Of a stretch of 64,000 nucleotides of DNA, positions 38,685 to 47,569 are shown piece after piece. The DNA lies in the NCBI GenBank assembly GCA_963823735.1, contig CAWGMO010000003.1, forward strand, positions 1,302,001 to 1,366,000, written 5' to 3'. The translations under genes and the position numbers were made by a program. The notes beneath the pieces are model-generated. The model was not told where the DNA came from. It did no database searches and saw only the letters and a list, made by a program, of their open reading frames with translations. Within the stretch, counting starts at the first letter, position 1. Every line of letters starts with the position of its first letter. Origin of the DNA: Actinoallomurus sp963823735. GTDB taxonomy: Bacteria; Actinomycetota; Actinomycetes; Streptosporangiales; Streptosporangiaceae.

Positions 38685-39205
38685 ACGCCCGCGTCGTGCG
38701 CGGCCGGCACTCCGAGGTCGTCGGTCGGGTCGCCGAACAGGCGGATCGACTTCTCCTTGGCCTGTTTCGGGACGTCGAAGATCAGGTCGTACTCCACGCG
38801 GTCGTGTGAGCCGATGTCGACGGTGGACGGCTGGCGTTCGATCCGCATGGCGTTCTCGTCCGGGGTGTGCGTGGCGCCGTCCGTCGTGACGAGGACCTGC
38901 TTGAACAGGTCGATCGTGTGGAATGTCGCGTAGCCGTTCTCGGTGATGACGCGCACGCGTACGAACTGGCCTTTGGCGGGCCAGTCGGCGTGGCTGCCGA
39001 CGACGTCGGCCATCTTCGCGCGCAGGCCGATCGGGGTGAAGGTCAGCTTGCCGTCGACGACGGGGTGGTACGGGAGGGGTGTCTCGCCGTCGCGCGCCGG
39101 TCTCGGCGGCAGCTTGTAGGTCGGCGTTGACGCGCTCTTGGGCGTGTGGTCTCCGGAGCAACCGGCGAGGACGACGAGGCTGAGCAGGACGACGAGTCGG
39201 CGCAC
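38666..39205 (-). CDS. DUF4352-type lipoprotein
   Basis: The 179-residue product has a lipoprotein signal with lipobox LAGC (VVLLSLVVLAGCSGD) and a single immunoglobulin-like domain of the DUF4352/TRF2-like type: KGQFVRVRVITENG, FKQVLVTTDGATHTPDENAM and RVEYDLIFDVPKQAKEKSIRL. It should sit on the outer face of the membrane; the function is unknown. GTG 39205 is 6 bp after a TAGGGT box on the minus strand, so it is probably leaderless. Confidence 0.82.
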   Translation of the reverse strand: MRRLVVLLSLVVLAGCSGDHTPKSASTPTYKLPPRPARDGETPLPYHPVVDGKLTFTPIGLRAKMADVVGSHADWPAKGQFVRVRVITENGYATFHTIDLFKQVLVTTDGATHTPDENAMRIERQPSTVDIGSHDRVEYDLIFDVPKQAKEKSIRLFGDPTDDLGVPAAHDAGVEAPLP

Positions 39206-39211
39206 AGCGAG

Positions 39212-39217
39212 ACCCTA
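39212..39217 (-). promoter_or_regulatory. -10 box TAGGGT, 6 bp before the DUF4352 start
   Basis: Read on the minus strand. The spacing predicts a leaderless transcript. Confidence 0.45.
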
Positions 39218-39267
39218 GGACGCGCGGTGCGGGCCGTGAAACCCGCGTGGTGATCTGTAACGAAACT

Positions 39268-39374
39268 GAGCCCGGAGCGCCTTTGGTGCCGTACCGCCGG
39301 GGTGACCCTATGCAGGCCTTCCCCGGCCCTGCACAGGCCCCGGCGGTACGTTTTCTACTCGGCGCTCCGGGCTC
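39268..39374. ncRNA. long imperfect hairpin with a large internal loop, candidate structured RNA
   Basis: Outer arms 39268-39281 and 39361-39374 are exactly complementary (14 bp). Inner arms 39291-39302 and 39338-39349 are exactly complementary (12 bp). A third stem (TGCAGG with CCTGCA, about 39311-39316 with 39328-39333) sits in the apical part. Between the outer and inner stems lies an internal loop of 9 nt on one side and 11 on the other. This rod with a central bubble resembles 6S-type RNAs in outline, but is shorter and no conserved sequence was verified; the strand is undetermined. A smaller hairpin follows at 39392-39409. No gene occupies 39206-39508. Confidence 0.5.
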
Positions 39375-39508
39375 GTACGGACCAACGGTAGCGAGACTGG
39401 AGTCTTGCGTGCAAAGGCTCTGGCATACCCGTTCGGCCGTTACAAGAAACAAAACGGATATTTCAGGCGAACATGCAGGTCACGGCGGGGTCCCTCGTTC
39501 TGACAATT

Positions 39509-39925
39509 TTATGGCCGATCGCGCAGCATGCACGTGAGACGGGCGGTGCACACCCGGCGGTCCCGGTCATCGGTGATGATGATCTCGTACGAGGCGAGCG
39601 TCATCCCGCCGTGGACCCGCGTCGCGACGGCCGTCACGTGACCCTCGGTGGCCGAGCGGTGATGCGTCGCGTTGATCTCGATGCCCATGGCCATCCGCCG
39701 AGGCCCGGCGTGCATCGCCGCGCCGACGGAGCCCACCGACTCGGCCAGCACGCACGAGGCGCCGCCGTGCAGGAGCCCGTACGGCTGGGTGTTGCCCTTG
39801 ACCGGCATGCGCGCCACCACGCGCTCCGGGGCCGCCTCGACGAGTTCGATGCCCATCGACCTGGCCAGGCCACTGAACGCGTCACCCCCGTATACCTCCA
39901 GGTCGTTGCTGCCGGCGTCGTTCAC
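39509..39925 (-). CDS. PaaI-type hotdog-fold thioesterase
   Basis: The 138-residue protein fits the PaaI/4HBT thioesterases that hydrolyse aryl- or acyl-CoA: LARSMGIELVEAAPERVVAR, the catalytic-loop HGGASCVLAESVGSVGA (conserved His-Gly-Gly and Glu) and a GIEINATHHRSATEG strand. GTG 39925 has a perfect AGGAGG site. It is divergent from polA, 54 bp apart, so the two share a control region. Confidence 0.93.
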   Translation of the reverse strand: MNDAGSNDLEVYGGDAFSGLARSMGIELVEAAPERVVARMPVKGNTQPYGLLHGGASCVLAESVGSVGAAMHAGPRRMAMGIEINATHHRSATEGHVTAVATRVHGGMTLASYEIIITDDRDRRVCTARLTCMLRDRP

Positions 39926-39967
39926 GAAACCTCCTGCGTCCTGCTCAGAACTGTCCTTGGCGAAGGC

Positions 39968-39973
39968 TAGGCT
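39968..39973 (+). promoter_or_regulatory. -10 box TAGGCT, 6 bp before polA
   Basis: The spacing to GTG 39980 predicts a leaderless polA transcript. Confidence 0.5.
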
Positions 39974-39979
39974 GCCACC

Positions 39980-42673
39980 GTGGCGACGACGGAAGCGACC
40001 CCTGATACTCACCGGCTGCTCCTCCTGGACGGTCATTCGCTGGCCTACCGAGCGTTCTTCGCGCTCCCGATCGAGAACTTCTCGACCACGACGGGCCAGC
40101 CGACCAACGCCGTCTACGGCTTCACGTCGATGCTGATCAACGTCCTGAGAGACGAGGCGCCGTCCCACGTGGCGGTCTGCTTCGACCGCTCCGAGCCGAC
40201 GTTCCGCCACGAGGCCTACGTCGAGTACAAGGCCAACCGCCGCGAGACGCCCGACGACTTCCGCAGCCAGATCAGCCTGATCTTCGAGGTGCTCGACGCG
40301 CTGCGCATCCCGCGCCTGTCGGTGGCCGGCTTCGAGGCCGACGACCTGATCGCGACGCTGGCCACGCGCGCCGTCGACGCCGGCATGGACGTCGCGATCG
40401 TCACCGGCGACCGCGACGCGTTCCAGCTCGTCGGCGAGCACTGCACCGTGCTCTACCCCCGCAAGGGCGTCTCCGACCTGGCCCGCATGACCCCGGCCGC
40501 CGTCGAGGAGAAGTACGGCGTGCCGCCCGAGCGTCACCGCGAGCTGGCCGCGCTGGTGGGGGAGACGAGCGACAACCTGCCGGGTGTGCCGGGTGTCGGC
40601 CCCAAGACCGCCGCCAAGTGGCTGACCAAGTACGGCGGCCTCGACGAGCTGGTCGCCCACGTCGACGAGATCACCGGCAAGGCCGGCGCCAACCTGCGCG
40701 AGCACCTCGGCGACGTCCTGCGCAACCAGCAGATCAACAAGCTGACCTGCGACGTGTCGCTCGACCGTGCCCCCGCCGAGCTCGTGGTGGGCCAGTGGGA
40801 CCGCGACGAGATCCACACGCTCTTCGACACGCTCCAGTTCCGCGTGCTGCGCGAGCGGCTCTACGCCACGCTGTCCTCGGTCGAGCCCGAGGCCGACGAG
40901 GGCTTCGAGGTCGAGCTGTCGCGTCCGGGCCCCGGCGAGGTCGCCGCGTGGCTGGCCGAGCACGCGAGCGGCGCCGGCCGCGTCGGCGTCGCGGTCACCG
41001 GCACGTGGGGGCGCGGCACCGGCGACATCACCGGCATCGCGCTGGCCACCCAGGCCGGCGTCGGCGCCTATCTGGACCCCGTCGAGCTTCCCCAGGACGA
41101 CGAGCAGGCCTTCGCCGCCTGGCTCGCCGACCCCAAGCAGCCGAAGGCGATCCACGACGCGAAGGGCCCGATCCTGGCGTTCGCCGCCCGTGGCCTGACC
41201 GTCGACGGCGTCACCAGCGACACCGCGCTGGCCGCCTACCTCGCGCTGCCCGGCCAGCGCTCCTTCGACCTCGGCGACCTCGTCCTGCGCTACCTCCACC
41301 GCGAGCTGCGCGAGGAGGCCGACGAGAGCGGCCAGCTCACGCTCGACGGCTCCGGCGAGCAGGAGGCCGCGCTCGACCTGGTCGTACGCGCGCGTGCGGT
41401 CGTGGAGCTCGCCGAGGCGCTCGACAAGGACCTGGAGCGCCGCGGCGCGACCGCCCTGCTGAACGACGTCGAGCTGCCGCTGGTCGACGTCCTCGCCGTG
41501 ATGGAGCGGCTCGGCGTCGTGCTCGACATCGACTATCTCGCGAAGTTGTCGGCCACGTTCGGCGGCGAGGTGAAGGCGATGGAGGAGGCGGCCTGGGGCG
41601 AGATCGGGCGCGAGTTCAACCTGGGCTCGCCCAAGCAGATCCAGCAGATCCTCTTCGAGGAGCTGGCGCTGCCCAAGACCCGCCGTACCAAGACCGGCTA
41701 CACCACCGACTCCGAGGCGCTCACGAACCTGTTCGCCCAGACCGGCCAGCCGGTGCTGGAGCACCTCCTGCGCCACCGTGAGGTCGCCAAGCTGAAGAGC
41801 ATGGTCGACTCGCTGATCCCGATGGCCGACGAGGACCACCGCATCCACACGACGTTCGGGCAGATGGTGGCGGCGACGGGCCGGCTGTCCTCGGCCGACC
41901 CCAACCTGCAGAACATCCCCATCCGTACGGCCGAGGGCCGTCAGATCCGGCAGGGCTTCATGGTCGGCGAGGGCTACGAGTGCCTGCTGACCGCCGACTA
42001 CAGCCAGATCGAGCTGCGGATCATGGCGCACCTGTCCGGCGACGAGGCGCTCATCGACGCGTTCGGCTCCGGCGCCGACTTCCACACGATCACGGCGTCG
42101 CGGGTGTTCGACCTGCCCGCCGACCAGATCGACTCGGAGCTGCGGTCGCGGATCAAGGCGATGAACTACGGCCTCGCGTACGGCCTGTCGGCCTTCGGGC
42201 TGGCCCAGCAGCTGCGCATCACGCCCGACGAGGCGCGCGCCCTGATGGAGGAGTACTTCGAGCAGTTCGGCGGGGTGCGCGACTACCTGCGTGACATCGT
42301 CGCCCTGGCCCGCCAGGACGGCTACACCGAGACGATCCTCGGCCGCCGCCGCTACCTGCCCGACCTGACCTCCGACAACCGGCAGCGCCGTGAGATGGCC
42401 GAGCGGATGGCCCTGAACGCGCCGATCCAGGGTTCGGCCGCCGACATCATCAAGGTCGCCATGCTCGACGTCGACCGCGCGATGCGCGACGAGGGGCTGG
42501 GGTCACGGATGTTGCTCCAGGTGCACGACGAGCTGATCTTCGAGGTGGCCCCCGGTGAGCTGGAGCCGCTGAAGGACCTCGTGCGGGCGCGGATGGGCGG
42601 CGCGTACGAGCTCCGTGTGCCGCTCGACGTGTCGATGGGCACCGGGCGCACCTGGCACGAGGCGGGCCACTGA
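39980..42673 (+). CDS. polA: DNA polymerase I
   Basis: PolA fills gaps and removes RNA primers. The 897-residue protein has the 5'-3' exonuclease (LLLLDGHSLAYRAFFAL, FEADDLIATLA, IVTGDRDAFQLV, GVPGVGPKTAAKWL), a central 3'-5' exonuclease-like domain and the polymerase with motif A (LLTADYSQIELRIMAHLSG), motif B (RIKAMNYGLAYGLSAFG) and motif C (LLQVHDELIFEV). The proofreading domain lacks the DxE and distal Asp metal ligands (VGVAVTGTWG, IHDAKGP), so it is probably inactive, as in other actinobacterial PolA. The GTG start is leaderless. Confidence 0.98.
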   Translation: MATTEATPDTHRLLLLDGHSLAYRAFFALPIENFSTTTGQPTNAVYGFTSMLINVLRDEAPSHVAVCFDRSEPTFRHEAYVEYKANRRETPDDFRSQISLIFEVLDALRIPRLSVAGFEADDLIATLATRAVDAGMDVAIVTGDRDAFQLVGEHCTVLYPRKGVSDLARMTPAAVEEKYGVPPERHRELAALVGETSDNLPGVPGVGPKTAAKWLTKYGGLDELVAHVDEITGKAGANLREHLGDVLRNQQINKLTCDVSLDRAPAELVVGQWDRDEIHTLFDTLQFRVLRERLYATLSSVEPEADEGFEVELSRPGPGEVAAWLAEHASGAGRVGVAVTGTWGRGTGDITGIALATQAGVGAYLDPVELPQDDEQAFAAWLADPKQPKAIHDAKGPILAFAARGLTVDGVTSDTALAAYLALPGQRSFDLGDLVLRYLHRELREEADESGQLTLDGSGEQEAALDLVVRARAVVELAEALDKDLERRGATALLNDVELPLVDVLAVMERLGVVLDIDYLAKLSATFGGEVKAMEEAAWGEIGREFNLGSPKQIQQILFEELALPKTRRTKTGYTTDSEALTNLFAQTGQPVLEHLLRHREVAKLKSMVDSLIPMADEDHRIHTTFGQMVAATGRLSSADPNLQNIPIRTAEGRQIRQGFMVGEGYECLLTADYSQIELRIMAHLSGDEALIDAFGSGADFHTITASRVFDLPADQIDSELRSRIKAMNYGLAYGLSAFGLAQQLRITPDEARALMEEYFEQFGGVRDYLRDIVALARQDGYTETILGRRRYLPDLTSDNRQRREMAERMALNAPIQGSAADIIKVAMLDVDRAMRDEGLGSRMLLQVHDELIFEVAPGELEPLKDLVRARMGGAYELRVPLDVSMGTGRTWHEAGH

Positions 42674-42675
42674 GC

Positions 42676-42693
42676 GGGGCTCTGCGGAGCCCC
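42676..42693 (+). terminator. small hairpin after polA
   Basis: A 7-bp perfect stem with a TGCG loop lies 2 bp after the polA stop and has no U-tract. It is a weak terminator candidate. Confidence 0.4.
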
Positions 42694-42842
42694 TGAGGGC
42701 ACCGGACGGTTACCCCGGCGCGCGAGCGGGAAAAATTCATACCCGCGGCGGCTCCGCGGCGCGATTACATGATCGCCCTTGCGGGAAGTAACGGAACGCC
42801 AGACTCCGTGCGCACTGCGTGCATGACGACGCTGGGAGAACC

Positions 42843-43937
42843 GTGCCGCACCTTCACAAGTTCGCCGCCGCCCTGATCGTCATCGGCGTGGTGGTGGGAT
42901 TCCTCGCTCCACCCGACCGGCACGGAGGGCGCAGGGACCACCCGTACCCCGCCGCCGGTGTCGCCGCCCAGAACGGGGCCGCGCACGCGGCCCCGCCCAA
43001 ACCCGCGGTGAAACGGCCGCACTTCGACCGGGTCAAGGCCGCCGCGGCGGCGCGCGCGGTCTCGGCGAACGAGCTCGGCCAGGTGCCGATCCTGATGATC
43101 CATCGGGTGATGACCAAGCCGGAGTCCTCGCTGGACCGCACGCCCAAGGAGCTCCTCGACGAGTTCACGGACCTGGCGAAGCAGGGCTACGTGCCGATCA
43201 CCGCGTCCGAGTTCGTCGACGGCCAGATCGACATCCCGCCGGGTAAGCACCCGGTGGTGCTGACCTTCGACGACGGCTCGGTCACGCACCTGGCCTTCGA
43301 CGGGGCGGGCAACCCGAAGCCGGACACCGCCGTCGGCGTGATCCAGCAGGTGGCCCGGCAGAACCCCGGCTTCCGCCCGGTGGCGACCTTCTTCGTGAAC
43401 AAGGACCCGTTCATCAACGGCGGCCAGGAGCCCGCCGTCGCGATGCGCTGGCTGTCCCAGCACGGCTTCGAGGTCGCCAACCACACGACGAACCACCTCG
43501 ACCTGGCGAAGATGAGCAAGAAGCAGGTCGACAAGGAGATCGGCACCGACGAGAAGATGATCGAGACCGCCACGGGGCGGCCGTCGGTCACCTTCGCGTT
43601 CCCGTTCGGGGCGCTGTCCCACCTGGAGTGGGCCCAGCACGGTGAGGGCGGCGGGGCGAAGTGGAACTTCAAGGGCATGTTCCTGGCCGGCTGGAAGCCG
43701 TCCGACTCGCCGTACGAGAAGGATTTCGACGCGCGTCAGATCCCCAGGATCCGCGACAAGGAAAAAATCAAGGAAGACGACTGCAAACAGTTCTGCTCGA
43801 CCGCCTGGCTCGAGTGGCTGGCGAAGAACCCTGACAAGCGGTACACCTCGGACGGCAATCCGGCCACCGTGGCCTTCTCTCAGGCTAAGATGATCTCTCT
43901 CGCGGGGCGGTACAAGGACTGGGCTTGCCCCTACTGA
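42843..43937 (+). CDS. secreted polysaccharide deacetylase family protein
   Basis: The 364-residue protein has an N-terminal signal anchor (FAAALIVIGVVVGFLAPP), an Ala/Pro-rich linker and a NodB-type catalytic domain: PILMIHRV, the metal-binding Asp pair in VVLTFDDGSVTHLAF, ATFFVNKDPF, and the metal His pair in VANHTTNHLDLA. The family removes acetyl groups from cell-wall or exopolysaccharides. Two C-terminal Cys (DDCKQFCS) may form a disulfide. GTG 42843 is preferred over ATG 42819 because GGGAG lies 7 bp upstream of it. Confidence 0.9.
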   Translation: MPHLHKFAAALIVIGVVVGFLAPPDRHGGRRDHPYPAAGVAAQNGAAHAAPPKPAVKRPHFDRVKAAAAARAVSANELGQVPILMIHRVMTKPESSLDRTPKELLDEFTDLAKQGYVPITASEFVDGQIDIPPGKHPVVLTFDDGSVTHLAFDGAGNPKPDTAVGVIQQVARQNPGFRPVATFFVNKDPFINGGQEPAVAMRWLSQHGFEVANHTTNHLDLAKMSKKQVDKEIGTDEKMIETATGRPSVTFAFPFGALSHLEWAQHGEGGGAKWNFKGMFLAGWKPSDSPYEKDFDARQIPRIRDKEKIKEDDCKQFCSTAWLEWLAKNPDKRYTSDGNPATVAFSQAKMISLAGRYKDWACPY

Positions 43938-43949
43938 GCAGCCGTGAGA

Positions 43950-43978
43950 TTGACCAGCGGCGCAAGCTCCCATATTCT
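43950..43978 (+). promoter_or_regulatory. rpsA promoter
   Basis: TTGACC (43950-43955), a 17-bp spacer and TATTCT (43973-43978) make the best sigma-70-like promoter seen in the window. The predicted leader is about 155 nt, longer than for most genes here, which leaves room for S1 autoregulation (inference). Confidence 0.75.
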
Positions 43979-44139
43979 GATCGCTGCGCTGTGGGCCTGT
44001 GCGCGCCTCATACAGAGCAGGCTCGCGCTCGATCACGTCGACATCGGTCTGGTCACGCCGCCGGTACATCGGCAGGGACGATAACTGGCCCTCCGCGCAG
44101 CACAGACTACGCATGTCCGTATCCGGAGCCATCCCACAC

Positions 44140-45609
44140 ATGACGAGCAGCACCGAGGCCACCTCGAGTACCCCGCAGGTAGCGGTCAACGACATCGGGT
44201 CCGAGGAAGCCTTCCTCGCGGCGATCGACGAGACCATCAAGTACTTCAACGACGGCGACATTGTCGAAGGCACTGTCGTCAAGGTCGACCGAGACGAGGT
44301 CTTGCTCGACATCGGCTACAAGACCGAGGGCGTCATTCCCTCGCGTGAGCTGTCGATCAAGCACGATGTCGACCCCAACGAGGTCGTCAAGGTCGGCGAT
44401 CACGTCGAGGCGCTTGTCCTCCAGAAGGAGGACAAGGAAGGACGCCTGATCCTGTCCAAGAAGCGTGCTCAGTACGAGCGCGCCTGGGGCACGATCGAGA
44501 AGATCAAGGACGAGGACGGAATCGTCACCGGTACCGTCATCGAGGTCGTCAAGGGCGGCCTCATCCTCGACATCGGTCTTCGTGGCTTCCTGCCGGCTTC
44601 GCTGGTGGAAATGCGCCGGGTTCGCGACTTGCAGCCGTACGTCGGCCGCGAGCTCGAAGCCAAGATCATCGAGCTGGACAAGAACCGCAACAACGTGGTC
44701 CTGTCCCGCCGTGCCTGGCTGGAGCAGACGCAGAGTGAGGTCCGCCAGACCTTCCTCAACACGCTGCAGAAGGGCCAGGTCCGCAAGGGCGTCGTGTCGA
44801 GCATCGTGAACTTCGGTGCCTTCGTCGACCTCGGCGGAGTCGACGGCCTTGTGCACGTGTCCGAGCTCTCCTGGAAGCACATCGATCACCCGTCCGAGGT
44901 GGTCGAGGTCGGCCAGGAGGTCACCGTCGAGGTTCTCGACGTGGACATGGAGCGCGAGCGTGTCTCCCTGTCGCTCAAGGCGACGCAGGAAGACCCGTGG
45001 CAGCAGTTCGCCCGCACCCACCAGATCGGCCAGGTCGTTCCGGGCCGCGTCACCAAGCTCGTCCCCTTCGGCGCGTTCGTTCGCGTCGAGGAGGGCATCG
45101 AGGGCCTGGTGCACATCTCCGAGCTGGCCGAGCGCCACGTGGAGATCCCGGAGCAGGTCGTCCAGGTCGGCGACGAGATCTTCGTGAAGATCATCGACAT
45201 CGACCTCGACCGGCGCCGCATCAGCCTTTCGCTGAAGCAGGCCAACGAGGGTGGTGGCACGTTCACCGACGAGGAGTTCGACCCGACCCTCTACGGCATG
45301 CCGGCCGAGTACGACGCCGAGGGCAACTACAAGTACCCCGAAGGCTTCGACTCCGAGACCGGAGACTGGCTCGAGGGCTTCGACACGCAGCGTGAGACGT
45401 GGGAGCGGCAGTACGCGGAGGCGCGTACCCGGTTCGACTCTCACAAGAAGCAGGTCGAAGAGGCCCGTAAGGCCGAGGCCGAGGCGTCTGGTCCGCAGTC
45501 GTACCAGACGGACGAGCCGCAGGGCGGCGACAGTGGCGGCGGTGGCGCGCTCGCCTCTGACGAGGCTCTCGCCGCGCTGCGAGAGAAGCTCTCCGGCGGC
45601 CAGGAGTAA
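44140..45609 (+). CDS. rpsA: 30S ribosomal protein S1
   Basis: S1 helps mRNA bind to the 30S subunit. The 489-residue protein has four S1 RNA-binding domains beginning near GDIVEGTVVKVDRDEVLLDI, GIVTGTVIEVVKGGLILDI, GQVRKGVVSSIVNFGAFVDL and GQVVPGRVTKLVPFGAFVRV, then an acidic low-complexity tail. Four domains instead of six is the normal actinobacterial form. ATG 44140 was chosen for the family start (MTSSTEAT); an in-frame ATG at 44113 is possible. It has a strong promoter and long leader. Confidence 0.97.
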   Translation: MTSSTEATSSTPQVAVNDIGSEEAFLAAIDETIKYFNDGDIVEGTVVKVDRDEVLLDIGYKTEGVIPSRELSIKHDVDPNEVVKVGDHVEALVLQKEDKEGRLILSKKRAQYERAWGTIEKIKDEDGIVTGTVIEVVKGGLILDIGLRGFLPASLVEMRRVRDLQPYVGRELEAKIIELDKNRNNVVLSRRAWLEQTQSEVRQTFLNTLQKGQVRKGVVSSIVNFGAFVDLGGVDGLVHVSELSWKHIDHPSEVVEVGQEVTVEVLDVDMERERVSLSLKATQEDPWQQFARTHQIGQVVPGRVTKLVPFGAFVRVEEGIEGLVHISELAERHVEIPEQVVQVGDEIFVKIIDIDLDRRRISLSLKQANEGGGTFTDEEFDPTLYGMPAEYDAEGNYKYPEGFDSETGDWLEGFDTQRETWERQYAEARTRFDSHKKQVEEARKAEAEASGPQSYQTDEPQGGDSGGGGALASDEALAALREKLSGGQE

Positions 45610-45620
45610 ACAAACCGCAG

Positions 45621-47564
45621 ATGGTCGATTCTGACTCACGCGTTCGTCACGGGGGTCCCGCCGCTACGGTGGGGCCCCCGGTCGTTCCTCAGGAACTTTC
45701 CCGTTTCGTGCTGGTCGCGGTCACCGTGGCGATCCTCACCGAGGTACTCCGCGCCGCGTTCCCGCCGTTCGCGCACTTCGCGCGGACCTCCGGCGGCGCC
45801 ACCGCGTCCACCCTGATCTTCGTGGCCTGTCTGGCCGGCTTCCTGGCGCCTGTCCTGCGCCGCGCCACCGGGCCACGCGGCCTGCTCTTCACGGGCGTCG
45901 GCGGGTTGCTCGCCGTACGCCTCCTCATGCAGGTCTCACCGACGCTGTGGCCGGCGTTCGCCGCCACCGTGTTCGGCATGCTCGCCGTCACCGCGCTGTA
46001 CGAGACGGCGCGCGGCCTGTCCGGCACCGGGTTCGCGGTCGCGACCGTCGCCGGCCTGACCGGCGGCACCGCGCTGCGCCTGGCCTTCGGCACCTGGGAG
46101 CCGATCGAGCGTACGGGCGTGCTGCCGTGGCTCGTGTGCCTCCTGGTCGTCGGCACGGGTGTCGCGGTCCTGGTCTGGCAGTCGCGTACGCCTCCGCTGG
46201 AGGCGCCCGCGATCGGCTGGCGCGACGCGCTCGGCGCCGCCGCGCTCGGGCCGTTCCTGGCGCTGCAGATCCTCGTGCTGGCGAGCCCGGCGTTCGCGGC
46301 GTCCAGCGCTCCGCTGTCGCTGCCCGTGGCCGGAGCGGTCATCATCGCCGGCCAGGCCCTCAGCCTGGCCTTCCTGTCCTCCGGCCTCGCCGTCGCCGCC
46401 GTGCCCGGCGGTGTGTGCGTCTTCGGCGGCACCCTCCTCGGCGTCGGCGCCGCGGCGGTCACCGGCCGCTACGGCCTGACCGGGCTCGTCGCGATCATCG
46501 TGATCGTCGCGGGTCAGGTGCTGTCGGCCTGGCTGCTCGCGGTCGCCTCGCGCGTGCCGCTGCGGCGCGGCGGATACCGCGGCCCCGCGGCGCTCGCGGC
46601 GCTCGGAACGGCCGTCGACACCGGCGGGCGCGCCTGGCGGATCGACCTCGGAGCCGCCCTGGGCGGCCTCGGCGTCGCCGTCGTCCTGCTCCCGTACCAG
46701 GTGCACTACGACGCGCCGCTGCCGCTGCCGAACAAGGTCCTGCCCGGAGCGGCCGGCATCGCGCTCGGCCTGCTGTCGGCGATCGCCGCGGCGCGCGGCG
46801 GCCCGCTGCCCGGCCGGTCCTGGGCGCGCGCGCTCGGCACGGGCGCGGGAGCGCTGCTCCTTCTCGTGGTGCCGGGCGTGTACGCCCTGACACAGCCCTC
46901 GGTGGCCCGTACGTCCAGCCTGCCGGGCTCGTTCCGCTTCGTCGCTTACGACATCGACCAGGGCATCGGCGCGGACGGCCGGCTCGACCCGGAGGCGGTC
47001 GCGGGCGCCATCGCCGCGCAGCACGCCGACGTGGTGGCGTTGCAGTCCGTCGGCCGGGGCTGGCCGGCGTCCGGCACCGCCGACGTGGGCGCGTGGCTGG
47101 CACGGCGGCTCAAGATGCACCTCGTCTGGGGGCCCGCCGCCGACAACCAGTACGGCGGCGTGGTGCTCAGCCGCCTGCCCGTGAAGGCCACCGGCTACGG
47201 TCGCCTGCCCGTCGGCGCGGGCCCGCAGGCCCGCGGCTACGTCTGGGCGAGGGTCGACACGGGCGGCCGTACGGCGGACGTGTGGTCGGTGCAGCTCCAG
47301 CACGGCGCGAACCGCACACGGACGCGGCTGTCGGAGATCGACAAGCTGCTCCAGGCGTGGAGCGGCGCCCCGCACACGGTCATCGCCGGTGACCTGGGCG
47401 CCGGGCCCTCCGGCCCGGAGGCGGCTCGTCTGTCCGGCGCGCTGCGCGGCGTCGCCACGACCTCCTCCGGTGAGGTCTTCGGCACCGACGACCTCGGTTT
47501 CGCCGACACCGTCGCTCCGCGAGGCCGTGGCCCGGTCGCCGTGACCGTACGCGTCATAGGCTGA
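45621..47564 (+). CDS. polytopic membrane protein with degenerate endonuclease/exonuclease/phosphatase (EEP) domain
   Basis: The 647-residue protein has about ten to twelve transmembrane helices (residues ~25-440) followed by an extracytoplasmic EEP-like domain (~445-647): FRFVAYDIDQGIG, ADVVALQSVGRGW, YGGVVLSRLPVKATGY and HTVIAGDLGAGPSG. In active EEP enzymes these segments carry Asn, Glu (LQE), the GDxN motif and a final SDH; here they are Asp, Ser (LQS), GDLG and absent. It therefore looks like a pseudoenzyme or a binding domain. ATG 45621 is 11 bp after rpsA, so it may be read through from rpsA. Confidence 0.82.
   Translation: MVDSDSRVRHGGPAATVGPPVVPQELSRFVLVAVTVAILTEVLRAAFPPFAHFARTSGGATASTLIFVACLAGFLAPVLRRATGPRGLLFTGVGGLLAVRLLMQVSPTLWPAFAATVFGMLAVTALYETARGLSGTGFAVATVAGLTGGTALRLAFGTWEPIERTGVLPWLVCLLVVGTGVAVLVWQSRTPPLEAPAIGWRDALGAAALGPFLALQILVLASPAFAASSAPLSLPVAGAVIIAGQALSLAFLSSGLAVAAVPGGVCVFGGTLLGVGAAAVTGRYGLTGLVAIIVIVAGQVLSAWLLAVASRVPLRRGGYRGPAALAALGTAVDTGGRAWRIDLGAALGGLGVAVVLLPYQVHYDAPLPLPNKVLPGAAGIALGLLSAIAAARGGPLPGRSWARALGTGAGALLLLVVPGVYALTQPSVARTSSLPGSFRFVAYDIDQGIGADGRLDPEAVAGAIAAQHADVVALQSVGRGWPASGTADVGAWLARRLKMHLVWGPAADNQYGGVVLSRLPVKATGYGRLPVGAGPQARGYVWARVDTGGRTADVWSVQLQHGANRTRTRLSEIDKLLQAWSGAPHTVIAGDLGAGPSGPEAARLSGALRGVATTSSGEVFGTDDLGFADTVAPRGRGPVAVTVRVIG
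47557..47562 (+). promoter_or_regulatory. -10 box TAGGCT, 7 bp before the GNAT gene
   Basis: The box overlaps the end of the preceding gene; the spacing predicts a leaderless transcript. Confidence 0.4.
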
Positions 47565-47569
47565 CCGCC

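Noticed and set aside
39268..39374. Simple rho-independent terminator for the DUF4352 or thioesterase gene
   Set aside because: Both neighbouring genes are transcribed in ways that do not end here, the fold is over 100 nt with internal loops, and no T-run follows.
39509..42085. Very long minus-strand frame across polA
   Set aside because: Only its last 138 codons (39509-39925) match a thioesterase with a perfect ribosome binding site; the rest is the shadow of polA in GC-rich DNA.
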